Made by a program: the position numbers and the translations under genes
Part shown: positions 21,563-30,168 of the stretch, piece by piece
Layout: each line of letters opens with the position of its first letter
Position numbering within the stretch: position 1 is the stretch's first letter
The notes under the pieces: model-generated
The model's input: only the letters and a program-made list of their open reading frames with translations
Database searches by the model: none
Told to the model about the DNA's origin: nothing
From: CAZGYE01 sp964530165
Lineage (GTDB): Bacteria > Planctomycetota > Planctomycetia > Planctomycetales > Planctomycetaceae
Direction of reading: 5' to 3'
Assembly: GCA_964530165.1 (NCBI GenBank)
Contig: CAZGYE010000020.1
Span: 1-35,984, forward strand
DNA length: 35,984 nt

Positions 21563-22864
21563 ATGGCGGTCGAGTCGAATTTCACAACTCAATTGCCCGC
21601 ACTGCGGCTGAGTCAGCGCAGGCAATGGGCCAGAAAGCAGGCGGTCAGCTTCTTGATGCAACAGGGGGTCGAGAACCACGACGTCATCTCGCTGGGTGCC
21701 GGTCTCGTCGACCAAGAGAGTCTGCCTGTGGAGGAGACCCGGGCCGCTCTGAAAACGCTGCTCTCCGATCACCAGCGGGTCAAGCAAGCCCTGCAGTACG
21801 GGACCACTCCGGGAGCTGAGCCGCTGCGCCGGCAACTGCTGGAGCAACTGGCACGGTTGGAGGGCTGCCCGCCGGAAGAGCTCGGGATCGACGCCGATCA
21901 GCTCATCCTGACGACCGGCTCGCAGCAACTGCTCTCGCTGGTCGGCGACGTCTTGCTCGATCCGGGCGACATTTGCCTGGTGGCCGCTCCTACCTACTTC
22001 GTATTTCTGGGGACCGTGGCTGGTTTGGGGGCCCGCACGATTTCCGTCGCCACCGATGACGGGGGCATGCGGCCCGAGGCGCTGGAGGCCCTTTTCGAGC
22101 GGCTGCTCTCCGCCGGTCAACTGGACCGCGTGAAGCTGATCTACGTGGTCAGCTACTACGACAATCCGGCCGGGCTCAGCCTCTCGGCCCAGCGGCGCGA
22201 AGCGGTCCTCGATATAGTCCGCCGGTGGTCGAAGCCGCATCGCATCTTCATCCTGGAAGATGCCGCCTACCGCGAGCTGCGCTACGACGGGCCGGTGCTG
22301 CCAAGCCTCTGGAGTTTCGACACGACCCGCGAGTCGGTGATTCTGGCACAGACCTTCTCGAAGAGTTTCTCACCCGGTTTGCGTGTGGGGTTCGGAGTTG
22401 TTCCCGCAGGGCTGGTCAAGCCGATCTGCGACCGCAAAGGGAACGAGGACTTCGGATCGGCGAATTTCAACCAGCACCTCATCGCCGGCGTGATCGAACA
22501 GGGACTCTACGACAGCCACGTTGCCAAGCTGCGCGACTCGTACCGGGCCAAGCGAGACTGCATGCTGGCGGCGGCGGATCGGTATTTCGCCGACATTCCC
22601 GGCGTAAGCTGGGTGCATCCACACGGCGGGTTGTACGTCTGGATGACGGTGCCGCCGGCGATCGATGCCGGCTTCGACGGTCCGCTGTTCGACCGGGCAA
22701 CCAACGTGGAACGAGTGATGTACGTACCGGGCGAATTGTTCTACGCGGACGAACCGGACGATCGGCCAAGGAATCAGATGCGGCTCAGCTACGGCGTGCA
22801 GACTCCCGAGGGCATCGAGCTGGGAATGCAGCGGCTGGCCCGTGCCGTTCGTGCGGTTCTGTGA
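21563..22864 (+). CDS. PLP-dependent aminotransferase, class I/II (2-aminoadipate-aminotransferase-like)
   Basis: A 433-residue fold type I aminotransferase. Features are ALQYGTTPGAEPLRRQL near the start, LILTTGSQQLLSLVGD, APTYFVFLG, the PLP-contact region VSYYDNPAGLSLS (an NPxG motif), EDAAYRELRYDG with the ring-stacking aspartate, and the Schiff-base lysine in QTFSKSFSPGLRVGF. Closest in style to the MocR/LysN (2-aminoadipate, aromatic amino acid) subgroup but without an N-terminal GntR domain. The next gene starts 6 bp after its stop if the most upstream start is used, so the two probably form an operon. Substrate not predictable. Confidence 0.88.
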   Translation: MAVESNFTTQLPALRLSQRRQWARKQAVSFLMQQGVENHDVISLGAGLVDQESLPVEETRAALKTLLSDHQRVKQALQYGTTPGAEPLRRQLLEQLARLEGCPPEELGIDADQLILTTGSQQLLSLVGDVLLDPGDICLVAAPTYFVFLGTVAGLGARTISVATDDGGMRPEALEALFERLLSAGQLDRVKLIYVVSYYDNPAGLSLSAQRREAVLDIVRRWSKPHRIFILEDAAYRELRYDGPVLPSLWSFDTTRESVILAQTFSKSFSPGLRVGFGVVPAGLVKPICDRKGNEDFGSANFNQHLIAGVIEQGLYDSHVAKLRDSYRAKRDCMLAAADRYFADIPGVSWVHPHGGLYVWMTVPPAIDAGFDGPLFDRATNVERVMYVPGELFYADEPDDRPRNQMRLSYGVQTPEGIELGMQRLARAVRAVL

Positions 22865-22897
22865 TCGTGCATGTCGTGGCTTTGGCGGTGTTTTCCT

Positions 22898-24052
22898 ATG
22901 TCCTGTTCCAACAATGCGCCGACCGGCACCGGAAACGCCACGCCGCCGAACGACTTTCTGCCGGCCGCTTCGCTCGAAACGTTGCGGCTGCGGGCGCATT
23001 TGCTGACCGAGGTCCGGCGTTTCTTCGATGCCCGGGGCTACTGGGAGGTGGAAACTCCTTTGCTTTCTCACGACGTCGTCGTGGATGCGTGGTTGGAACC
23101 GTTCGCCACGCGCTGGACGGCAGATGGTCCGGCCGGCCGAGATGATTCTGCCTGCACCGGCCCAGACGAGCTCTTCCTGCAGACGTCGCCCGAGTTCGGG
23201 ATGAAACGGCTGCTGTGCGCCGGCGCGACGGCCATCTATCAAATCACGCGGGCGATGCGGAACGCTGAGTTCGGCACATACCATAACCCGGAATTCACGA
23301 TGATCGAGTGGTACCGCGTCGCCGAGACGCACACCGACCAAATGCAACTGGTCGAAGAGCTGGTGACGGCGGTGATCGAGCGAGCGGCAGGCTGGAAAGC
23401 CTGCCCTACAACACCGGCAGGCTGGAAAGCCTGCCCCACAATATCCTGCCCGTCAAAGTCGACTGACCGTGAGTCTGCTCGGACGGCGTTCGTGCGCCCA
23501 TTTGATCGGCTCACATACGACGAAGCCTTCAAGCGGCATGCAGGGACGAAGGTGCTGAAGCTCTCGACGGCGCAGCTAGCAGACGTAGCGCGAAGCCGCG
23601 GCATCGAGCCACCGCCCGGCCTGCGGGCTGACGATCGGGACGGCTGGCTCAATCTGTTGCTGGCTGAATTGGTCGAACCGCACCTGGGCCGGGAGCGCGG
23701 CCAGTTTCTCTACGATTACCCGGCCTCGCAAGCGGCGCTGGCACGCATTCGAAAGGACGACCCGCCGGTCGCGGAACGCTTCGAGCTGTACATGGGGGGC
23801 GTCGAAATCTGCAACGGATACCACGAGCTGACAGACGCCGGGGAGCTGCGCAAACGGATGCGCTCTCAGGCGGCTGTTCGCAAGCAAGAAGGACGCCGCG
23901 ATTTGCCGCAGCAGAGTCGACTGCTCGACGCAATGGACGCCGGTTTGCCGGCCTGCGCGGGAGTCGCTCTCGGTTTCGACCGGCTGATGATGCAAGCCGT
24001 TGGCGCGCCCTCGATCGCGGAGGTCATGGCCTTCCCGTTCGACCGGGCGTAG
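22898..24052 (+). CDS. epmA: EF-P lysine ligase EpmA / lysyl-tRNA synthetase-like protein with repeat insertion
   Basis: A class II aminoacyl-tRNA-synthetase catalytic domain without an anticodon-binding domain, as in EpmA (PoxA/GenX), which attaches beta-lysine to elongation factor P. Motifs are FFDARGYWEVETPLLS (motif 1 region), FLQTSPEFGMKRLL, AMRNAEFGTYHNPEFTMIEW (motif 2) and CAGVALGFDRLMMQ (motif 3). The length, 384 residues from the ATG at 22898 (393 from 22871), exceeds the usual 325 largely because about 35 residues are inserted before FDRLTYDEAFKRH. The insert contains AGWKACPT twice, the translation of two palindromic repeats. No efp or epmB in the window. Whether the enzyme tolerates the insert is unknown. 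Confidence 0.85.
   Translation: MSCSNNAPTGTGNATPPNDFLPAASLETLRLRAHLLTEVRRFFDARGYWEVETPLLSHDVVVDAWLEPFATRWTADGPAGRDDSACTGPDELFLQTSPEFGMKRLLCAGATAIYQITRAMRNAEFGTYHNPEFTMIEWYRVAETHTDQMQLVEELVTAVIERAAGWKACPTTPAGWKACPTISCPSKSTDRESARTAFVRPFDRLTYDEAFKRHAGTKVLKLSTAQLADVARSRGIEPPPGLRADDRDGWLNLLLAELVEPHLGRERGQFLYDYPASQAALARIRKDDPPVAERFELYMGGVEICNGYHELTDAGELRKRMRSQAAVRKQEGRRDLPQQSRLLDAMDAGLPACAGVALGFDRLMMQAVGAPSIAEVMAFPFDRA
23386..23435. repeat. two copies of the 20-bp palindrome inside the epmA-like gene
   Basis: GGCAGGCTGGAAAGCCTGCC at 23386-23405 and again at 23416-23435, exactly 30 bp apart, so the second copy stays in frame with the first. A third copy lies at 2085-2104. Each has 8-bp arms and a GGAA loop and is followed by CCC(T/C)ACA. 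Confidence 0.9.
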
Positions 24053-24110
24053 TGGAAATCAGCGATCAGCTCATTGTTGTTTGCTCAGGGCGGAGTGCTG
24101 AAAGCTCGCT

Positions 24111-25070
24111 TCAGAACTCCCCAGGCGGAGGTTCGTTGCCGTTGCGGGTTGCCAGCGCGTAGAACACCTTGTGGTCGATCGTTTTGCTGATCGAGCGGCC
24201 CGATCCGTCGGCCAGCGCGAAGTTGCACACGTCGAGGTGCCAACTACCGAAACCGAAGTCCGCCCCGCTGGTGGGGTTGTTCGGCGGGACCGTCACCACG
24301 TCGAAAAGCGGGATCGTCGTATCGTTGGAAATTGCCACGCAACAACTATGGCCGTCAGGCCAAAGTCCGAACAGAGTCTCTCCCAGCAGCAAGGTATAGG
24401 AATCCCCGTCGATAATGTCGCGAAACTTCACACCACTGTTTCGATAGAGCATGCCATTTCTTGCAGGGAGTGGTGGGACAACGGTCGCGTCGAAAACTCC
24501 TGATGAACCGCGATAGCTTGTCAAACCAAAATTGAGCGGCCCAGCAGGCGGAAAGCTCGCACTGGGACAAAGGTAGGCGGGGATGGACACGGCCGTCATC
24601 ACATCGTTTGGTGGAACCAGCTTGCCGACGTTAAAGTCCGGCTTGACCGTCAACGATCCCATTTCCGAGAGGATCAACGCGTGCCAGCCCCACAGCGGGG
24701 AAATGGCCCAGTCGTAGGCGGTGCTGGTGGCGGCGTCAAAGACGGAGACGATTTCGACGCCCCCGAACAGAACACTCTCGGGAATCGAAGCGTTGAAAGT
24801 CGTATCGATGGTGACGTCGCCCACAATGCCCGACGGAAAACTCCTGTGCACGCCCTCGTAGTTGTGCATCGCGATGACGAGCTGGTGTATGTTGTTCAGA
24901 CATTGGGTGCGCCGGGCCGCCTCGCGCGCCTGCTGGACGGCAGGCATCAGCAACGAGATCAACAAGGCGATGATTGCGATCACCACAAGCAGCTCAATCA
25001 GCGTGAAGCCTCGACCGCCCGGCAGGTTGGCCGCATGGCGTGGACGTGAGCATGGGGGGTGTTGATTCAT
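24111..25070 (-). CDS. prepilin-like H-X9-DG protein (DUF1559 type)
   Basis: A 319-residue protein with a class III/type IV prepilin signal: a basic leader ending in G, then FTLIELLVVIAIIALLISLL as the hydrophobic N-terminal helix with the conserved Glu at position 5 of the mature protein. Next come MPAVQQAREAARRTQCLNN, a planctomycete hallmark, and the C-terminal H-X9-DG motif (HLDVCNFALADGS). Large paralogous families of these occur in Planctomycetes; cleavage by a prepilin peptidase and assembly into a pseudopilus-like structure are assumed by analogy. A perfect 21-bp tandem repeat lies directly upstream of the start. Confidence 0.92.
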   Translation of the reverse strand: MNQHPPCSRPRHAANLPGGRGFTLIELLVVIAIIALLISLLMPAVQQAREAARRTQCLNNIHQLVIAMHNYEGVHRSFPSGIVGDVTIDTTFNASIPESVLFGGVEIVSVFDAATSTAYDWAISPLWGWHALILSEMGSLTVKPDFNVGKLVPPNDVMTAVSIPAYLCPSASFPPAGPLNFGLTSYRGSSGVFDATVVPPLPARNGMLYRNSGVKFRDIIDGDSYTLLLGETLFGLWPDGHSCCVAISNDTTIPLFDVVTVPPNNPTSGADFGFGSWHLDVCNFALADGSGRSISKTIDHKVFYALATRNGNEPPPGEF

Positions 25071-25071
25071 T

Positions 25072-25113
25072 GTCGACCTCCAACAGTTCGACGTCGACCT
25101 CCAACAGTTCGAC
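25072..25113. repeat. perfect tandem duplication of 21 bp
   Basis: A 21-bp unit beginning GTCGACCTCC and ending GTTCGAC occurs at 25072-25092 and 25093-25113 with no mismatch. It starts one base beyond the prepilin-like gene's start codon, so it lies in that gene's 5' leader. Confidence 0.85.
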
Positions 25114-25229
25114 GCGAGGTGGCGTCCTGGTAGTACGCTCGATGTGGAAAAGCCGGACAGGCGAACCGACGTTTCTAGTCGAAACCGGCTTCAAAAAGGC
25201 TACCAGTTTCACAACCGGAATGCAATGAT

Positions 25230-25877
25230 TCACTCTCGGAAATGCGAACGCGGGGGCATGCTCTGGCAGTCGAGGAAGTTTCGCCAGCACTCATACTTCC
25301 GCGAACTGAGCTGATGGGCCAGAATCGGATTCCGTTTCGGTTTCGACGGCCTGCGCTGGAGCTTCATCCCGGCCTCTTGCGGCGTCCGTCCCCCTTTGCG
25401 AACGTTGCACTTCAGGCAGGCGCAGACGACGTTTTCCCACGTTGTCTGCCCGCCGCGGCTGCGAGGAATCACATGGTCCAGGCTCAAACTGTGCGCGCTG
25501 AACCGCCTTGAGCAATACTGGCAGCGATTCTCGTCACGCAAGAAAATGTTGCGGCGATTGAATCTCACCACGCTGCGCGGAACGCGGTCGTACCGCAGAA
25601 GACGAATGACCCGCGGAACCTGTATCTCAAAGTTGACCGCACACACCCAATCATCTCTTTCCCCGCGTTCGTCCAAAGCGGTTCTCAGCTCGCTCACTTC
25701 GCGCCAACTGTGAAAATCGTATGAGAAGTACGAACCTTCTTCGACGTTGACGACCTCGGCCAAGCCCTTCCATAAGAGTGCGAACGCGCGACGGGCCGAG
25801 ACTACATGAACTACAGTATAGAGTCGATTCAGAGTCAGGACGCTCGCCTGCAGCCCTGACGTCGTCGCAACACTCAT
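25230..25877 (-). CDS. HNH endonuclease
   Basis: A 215-residue HNH-family nuclease. The N-terminal part (ASVLTLNRLYTVVHVVSARR, AFALLWKGLAEVV) and the C-terminal HNH domain follow the widespread stand-alone bacterial type: ENRCQYCSRRFSAHSLSLDH with the first CxxC knuckle and the catalytic His, VIPRSRGGQTTWENVVCAC with the central Asn, and CLKCNVRKGGRTPQEAGM with the second CxxC. Start at ATG 25877; longer frames add arginine-rich residues unlike the family. These proteins are common, often chromosomal, and without an established role. It lies 104 bp downstream of the endonuclease III-like gene on the same strand. Confidence 0.85.
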   Translation of the reverse strand: MSVATTSGLQASVLTLNRLYTVVHVVSARRAFALLWKGLAEVVNVEEGSYFSYDFHSWREVSELRTALDERGERDDWVCAVNFEIQVPRVIRLLRYDRVPRSVVRFNRRNIFLRDENRCQYCSRRFSAHSLSLDHVIPRSRGGQTTWENVVCACLKCNVRKGGRTPQEAGMKLQRRPSKPKRNPILAHQLSSRKYECWRNFLDCQSMPPRSHFRE

Positions 25878-25981
25878 CCGACACCTGTCTCTTACGGCGG
25901 ACCTCAACTCGTGGTGAACTCCTGACAACCTTGGAAAAGAAACACGCTCCCTTCTGCATGCTGATCGTTGTGGATCATCAT

Positions 25982-26917
25982 CTATCTTACTGCTTGGTGT
26001 GGGCAAAGACAACTCTCGTTGAACCATCTGCAACAACCAGCCAAAGGACAGCGGCAACACTCTGTCTCATTGCAGTGTGTCTCGCAGAAGAAGTAATCAC
26101 CCCAGCCGTCGTTCCCGCGAGTTTGGCAACGAGGCGCCGTTTTCTGACAATGGTGTTTTCCCAGTTCCACAATCTGCGCGTGAAAGTCCCGAAACAAGGC
26201 GACTTCTCGCGATGTCCCCGGACGAAACGCGAATGCGTCATACTGGGAGATGCTCGCAGACAGATGGGCCCCAAAAAATTGCCTAAGATGCCCGTAGGGC
26301 TTCTTCCAGAAACCCTCCCCGAGGTCCGGAAACAGCCGCAGTCGCTCGAGGACCCTGCGGGTGTATGAATCGATCACAAAGGAGGGATGATCCTCTGACG
26401 CGAAAAGTAGAATGCTATCAGCGGTTTCCTCGCCGATCCCCGGCAAGCTCAGCAGATCGCGACGAAGGACTTCGGTGGAAGAAGACCGCAGGTAGGACTC
26501 GATTTCCTGAAATCCTCGATCCAAAACAGACCCTGCCAACTGCACGAGCCGTTTCGATTTTGTCGGCGCAAAGGAGACCGGATGAATGCAGATGCGCACA
26601 ACCTCCGGGTCCGCCGCGGCAAGCTGTGGCAACTCAAGAACTCCTCGTTCCCGGAGCCGCCCAATGGCCTGATAAGCCACCGTCCAATTGCACTGCTGAA
26701 CGAGCAGTGCGGTGAGAGTGATTTCCAGCGGCGTGCCGGGCCACCACCCGGCGGCATACCCGAAGTGTTCGCGAAGCAACGAATAGAATTCATGAAGTTT
26801 GTCGCAGACTTGTGGGAAACAGCGTCTGGCCTCCCATTCTGTCCTTCCCAAACCGGTTTCCATCTGGCTGCACCTGCGATGGGAACGATCGTCTGTTGAA
26901 GCGGAAACGCTCATCAT
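25982..26917 (-). CDS. endonuclease III-like DNA glycosylase with cysteine-rich C-terminus
   Basis: A 311-residue HhH-GPD protein. Residues about 40-220 carry the fold: TPLEITLTALLVQQCNWTVA, KRLVQLAGSVLDRGFQEIES, the helix-hairpin-helix DLLSLPGIGEETADSILLFA, and the catalytic aspartate in SFVIDSYTRRVLERL. It is closest to the Nth-like group of COG2231 type. A normal 4Fe-4S loop would be about 17 residues with four cysteines; here HHCQKTAPRC is followed by an insert of about 25 residues before CPLAGCC, and the last 54 residues hold eleven cysteines. ATG codons at 26917 and 26863 are possible starts. Probably acts in base-excision repair. Confidence 0.78.
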   Translation of the reverse strand: MMSVSASTDDRSHRRCSQMETGLGRTEWEARRCFPQVCDKLHEFYSLLREHFGYAAGWWPGTPLEITLTALLVQQCNWTVAYQAIGRLRERGVLELPQLAAADPEVVRICIHPVSFAPTKSKRLVQLAGSVLDRGFQEIESYLRSSSTEVLRRDLLSLPGIGEETADSILLFASEDHPSFVIDSYTRRVLERLRLFPDLGEGFWKKPYGHLRQFFGAHLSASISQYDAFAFRPGTSREVALFRDFHAQIVELGKHHCQKTAPRCQTRGNDGWGDYFFCETHCNETECCRCPLAGCCRWFNESCLCPHQAVR

Positions 26918-27087
26918 CTTGTTTCAGTCGTTCCAAGTTCGAGGGAGTCGGTTGAGGCAACGCTGAGGGCCCCTCAGCGAATATGCGGCGGTCTATACTT
27001 GACCGTCCTTGTCCGTGCGGCATAGCATGAACGCTGTTCACAAGCAAACGCACTGTCTTTCGGCAATCATCCTTTCTCGAGACGCGA

Positions 27088-30000
27088 GTGACTGACAAAA
27101 CGGATGACGATCTCCCTGAATGGGAGCCGCTGACTCCGGAGCTCGTCGAAGACGAGGCCATCCGGGGCGACACCATGCTGCGTTGGGCGGTTGTGCTGCT
27201 CGCCTTTCTGCTGGGCTGTACCCAAATCGCCGAGACGGCAACATTGGTGCATGTGAAATCGGGGCAGTACATGGCCGGGAATGGCTGGTTGCCGCCGACG
27301 CACGACGTGTTTTCTTACACCGCTCAGGATCGCCCGTGGGTGAATCTTTCGTGGCTGTTCGACCTGGCCGCTGCCGGTGTGTTTGCCGTCGGCTGTGCAG
27401 TCGGATTGTCGGTGATCAAAGCGGTCTTGGCGGCGGTGATCTTCGGTTTGGTTGTGCACATTTCGCGGGCGGGTGTCTCGACGTGGTGGGGCTCGGTGAG
27501 CGCCGCATTGGCGCTGCTGGCGTGCACTCCGCAATTCACGGCGCAGCCAGAACTGGTGACGCTGCTGGGTATTGCCGGGACGCTGTGGTGGCTCGTACGC
27601 TGGCAGGCCGAAGGCGCCAGCGTTCGCTTGTGGACGCTGCCCGTCCTGTTTGCCGTGTGGAGCAATCTCGACGATCGCATTTTCCTCGGTCTCGCGTTGT
27701 TGTTGTTGTACGCCGTGGGCGAGGCGGTCGGTCATCTCCTCGGCCGTCGGGGACTGGCCGATCGAAATCGGCGAAAACAATTGTGGACGGTGCTGGCGGT
27801 GTGTTTCGTTGCCGCGTTGCTGAATCCGTTCGGCTGGAATTCGCTGACTGCACCGCTGACGTTGTACGGAGTGGAATATCCAGCGCTGCGGGCGCATTGG
27901 GGATCCAGCCCCCCGGTCGACGATTTGCGGTACTACTGCTTATTCGATCCCGTGCATTGGAAGACGTTGAGCCATCACACACTGGCCGGTCTGTTGTTGC
28001 TGGTGGCCGCTGTAGTCAGTTTCGTGCTCAATCGGACGCGGGTCAAGATTGGTCATGTATTTGTCTTCGCAGGGTTTGTCGGCTTCGCGCTGGCTGCCGG
28101 TCGCGAGCTGGCAGCGGCCAGTCTTGTCGCAGGCGTGCTGGGCACTCTGAACGCACAAGACTGGTATCGGGCGAGCTTTCGCCAGACATACTCGGTCGAG
28201 ACCAGCGAGCTGTTGTTCTCGCGCGGCGGCAGAGCGGTCACTGTGCTGGCTTTGTTTGCAGTGGCGTTTCTGGCGATCGGCGGACGGCTCAGCGGGCCGG
28301 ATCGAAGACGGATCGGCGTGGGTTTCGACCATGCATTGCAAGTCCACATCGACGCTCTGCGCGATGACGTGAAGGACGCCTACGACGACCATCCGTTTCA
28401 TTTTACCATTCGCCAGGGAGACGTGCTGATCTGGATCGGCCGGCGGGTCTTCGTCGACAGCCGTGTGGCCGTTTACAGTGGAACGGGTGACGCCGATCTG
28501 TTGGCCCGGCACGACAGAACACGCCGTGCCTTGCGGGCCGCCAGTGAAGAGGTCCGCGGCAGCGGTCAGCCCGACGTTTGGAAGGCCACGTTTCACGACT
28601 TTCAGATCACGCACGCGATTCCGCGGCTGGCCGGTTTGAGACCCGATTACCGAACTTATATCGATTTGCTCACGTCGGACGACTGGCAGTTGACTCGGTT
28701 GGGCGCAGCGGTTGCCGTCTTTTATCGCAGCGACCTGAAGGACCCGCAACTGCGGTCCCTTGACGGGTATCAGGACTACCTGGAGGCTCACCGGGTGGAC
28801 TTCGTCAAGGAGGCGTTCCGCACGAAGATCGCCAAATTCCCACAGCCCATCGACTGGGCTCGAGCCCCGTCGTTTTATCAGAAGTACCTGGTGCGTCGCA
28901 GGACGAACCGGCCGAGCAGCGTTCAGCGCGCCCACCATTATCAGGCGCATTTGGAGCTTCATGCCAGAGGGAGATTGCGGCTTCCGGCGGCGATGCAAGC
29001 GGCCTTTGCTTATCTGGCCATTCGCGATGCGAACGCCGCTTTGAATGAGGATTCTCAAAATGCCGAGGCGTATCGCATTTTGGGCAGAGCGTATACAAGT
29101 CTGGGCAACCTGGAATCTCTGATCGCGCGTTCTTTCGGAATCGAATTTGCAAATTCAATGCGTTTGCACCAGACGTTGCACGCCTACAATCAATCGCTGA
29201 AGATCGACCCGACCAGCCTCGCCACGCACTGGGAGCTCTTCAAGACATACCTCTCGCTCAATAAGCGCGACCTGGCGCTTCGGGCGCTGAACGCCTACGA
29301 TCGCCAGACTCTCGAAAGAACCAATCTGACTGATGCGGAGAAAGAGCAGCAGCTCGCGTATATTCAGGTGCAACAGCAGCTCAGCGACGAGGTCGACCGC
29401 GTCACCATTCAGGTTGATCGGAAGATCCAACTAATAATCTCCTCAAAAAAAACCCCGGCAGACCGCGCCGCCATTCAGGTTGATCGGAAGATCCAACGCA
29501 ATCTGGACCGCTTGGGGATTGCGACGTTTGCATACCAACAGGGCTGTGTATTGTTGGCGTTGAAGTTGCTGGAAGAAGACCTCGCTTTTGTGGCCAGCAA
29601 TCCGTTCGCACAGCTTCTGCAGGCACGGTTGCTGATGGAGGCCGGCCGCTCGGAAGATGCATTCGACGTCCTCGGACGGTTGGAAGGCGTTGCCGAAGGG
29701 GTTGGTATGGTGAACTGGCGCACTCCCGCGGCGCTGGTCAGTCTCGCCCGCGCCGACTACAGCCGCGCAGTCACCCTGTGGAACGAGCAGGCCGGCATCC
29801 TCGAAGATCAAAGCGTCGGGCTGTTGCTGCGAACTTTGCCGTTGGCTGAAAGTCCGCGCGGGTGGCCGTTGAATCAAACGCGGGCAGCCACTGCCTCCCT
29901 GATTCAGATGCCGAATCAGATGGCCGAGCTGCGTTTCCACTCGGCCCTGTGCCACATCGAGGCGGGACGCCTCGACGAGGCCGCTGCGGTCCTTCGCCGC

Positions 30001-30144
30001 ATCCTCGCGGAAAACCCCGAGACGCCGCTCCGCTGCCTGGTGCGGTTTTACCTCTTCCAGTTGACCGAAGAACTGATCGACGCCTACCCCCCGTCGGACC
30101 GCATCCCCGTCATGCCCGACATGTTCGCGCCCGAACCCAAGTGA
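27088..30144 (+). CDS. large membrane protein with C-terminal TPR-like repeats
   Basis: A 1018-residue protein. A short acidic N-terminus is followed by about ten hydrophobic segments up to residue 405 (for example MLRWAVVLLAFLLGC, VIKAVLAAVIFGLVVHI, FLGLALLLLYAVGEAV, TLAGLLLLVAAVVSFVL). Residues 410-640 are probably exposed (DVLIWIGRRVFVDSRVAVYS). Residues 670-1000 are helical TPR-like repeats (AEAYRILGRAYTSLGNLESL; ALCHIEAGRLDEAAAVLRRI). The topology recalls glycosyltransferase-like polytopic proteins but no catalytic signature is seen. The start is a GTG at 27088; an ATG at 27175 is possible. A 27-bp direct repeat lies within the TPR part. Function unknown. Confidence 0.8.
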   Translation: MTDKTDDDLPEWEPLTPELVEDEAIRGDTMLRWAVVLLAFLLGCTQIAETATLVHVKSGQYMAGNGWLPPTHDVFSYTAQDRPWVNLSWLFDLAAAGVFAVGCAVGLSVIKAVLAAVIFGLVVHISRAGVSTWWGSVSAALALLACTPQFTAQPELVTLLGIAGTLWWLVRWQAEGASVRLWTLPVLFAVWSNLDDRIFLGLALLLLYAVGEAVGHLLGRRGLADRNRRKQLWTVLAVCFVAALLNPFGWNSLTAPLTLYGVEYPALRAHWGSSPPVDDLRYYCLFDPVHWKTLSHHTLAGLLLLVAAVVSFVLNRTRVKIGHVFVFAGFVGFALAAGRELAAASLVAGVLGTLNAQDWYRASFRQTYSVETSELLFSRGGRAVTVLALFAVAFLAIGGRLSGPDRRRIGVGFDHALQVHIDALRDDVKDAYDDHPFHFTIRQGDVLIWIGRRVFVDSRVAVYSGTGDADLLARHDRTRRALRAASEEVRGSGQPDVWKATFHDFQITHAIPRLAGLRPDYRTYIDLLTSDDWQLTRLGAAVAVFYRSDLKDPQLRSLDGYQDYLEAHRVDFVKEAFRTKIAKFPQPIDWARAPSFYQKYLVRRRTNRPSSVQRAHHYQAHLELHARGRLRLPAAMQAAFAYLAIRDANAALNEDSQNAEAYRILGRAYTSLGNLESLIARSFGIEFANSMRLHQTLHAYNQSLKIDPTSLATHWELFKTYLSLNKRDLALRALNAYDRQTLERTNLTDAEKEQQLAYIQVQQQLSDEVDRVTIQVDRKIQLIISSKKTPADRAAIQVDRKIQRNLDRLGIATFAYQQGCVLLALKLLEEDLAFVASNPFAQLLQARLLMEAGRSEDAFDVLGRLEGVAEGVGMVNWRTPAALVSLARADYSRAVTLWNEQAGILEDQSVGLLLRTLPLAESPRGWPLNQTRAATASLIQMPNQMAELRFHSALCHIEAGRLDEAAAVLRRILAENPETPLRCLVRFYLFQLTEELIDAYPPSDRIPVMPDMFAPEPK
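29405..29497 (+). repeat. 27-bp direct repeat inside the membrane/TPR gene
   Basis: A 27-bp sequence starting CCATTCAGGTTGATC occurs at 29405-29431 and 29471-29497. The offset is 66 bp, so the extra segment adds 22 residues in frame; both copies encode IQVDRKIQ. The 39-bp filler contains an A8 run and is unlike the surrounding sequence. Confidence 0.85.
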
Positions 30145-30168
30145 AACCTGAATGCATGGAGATCCAAG

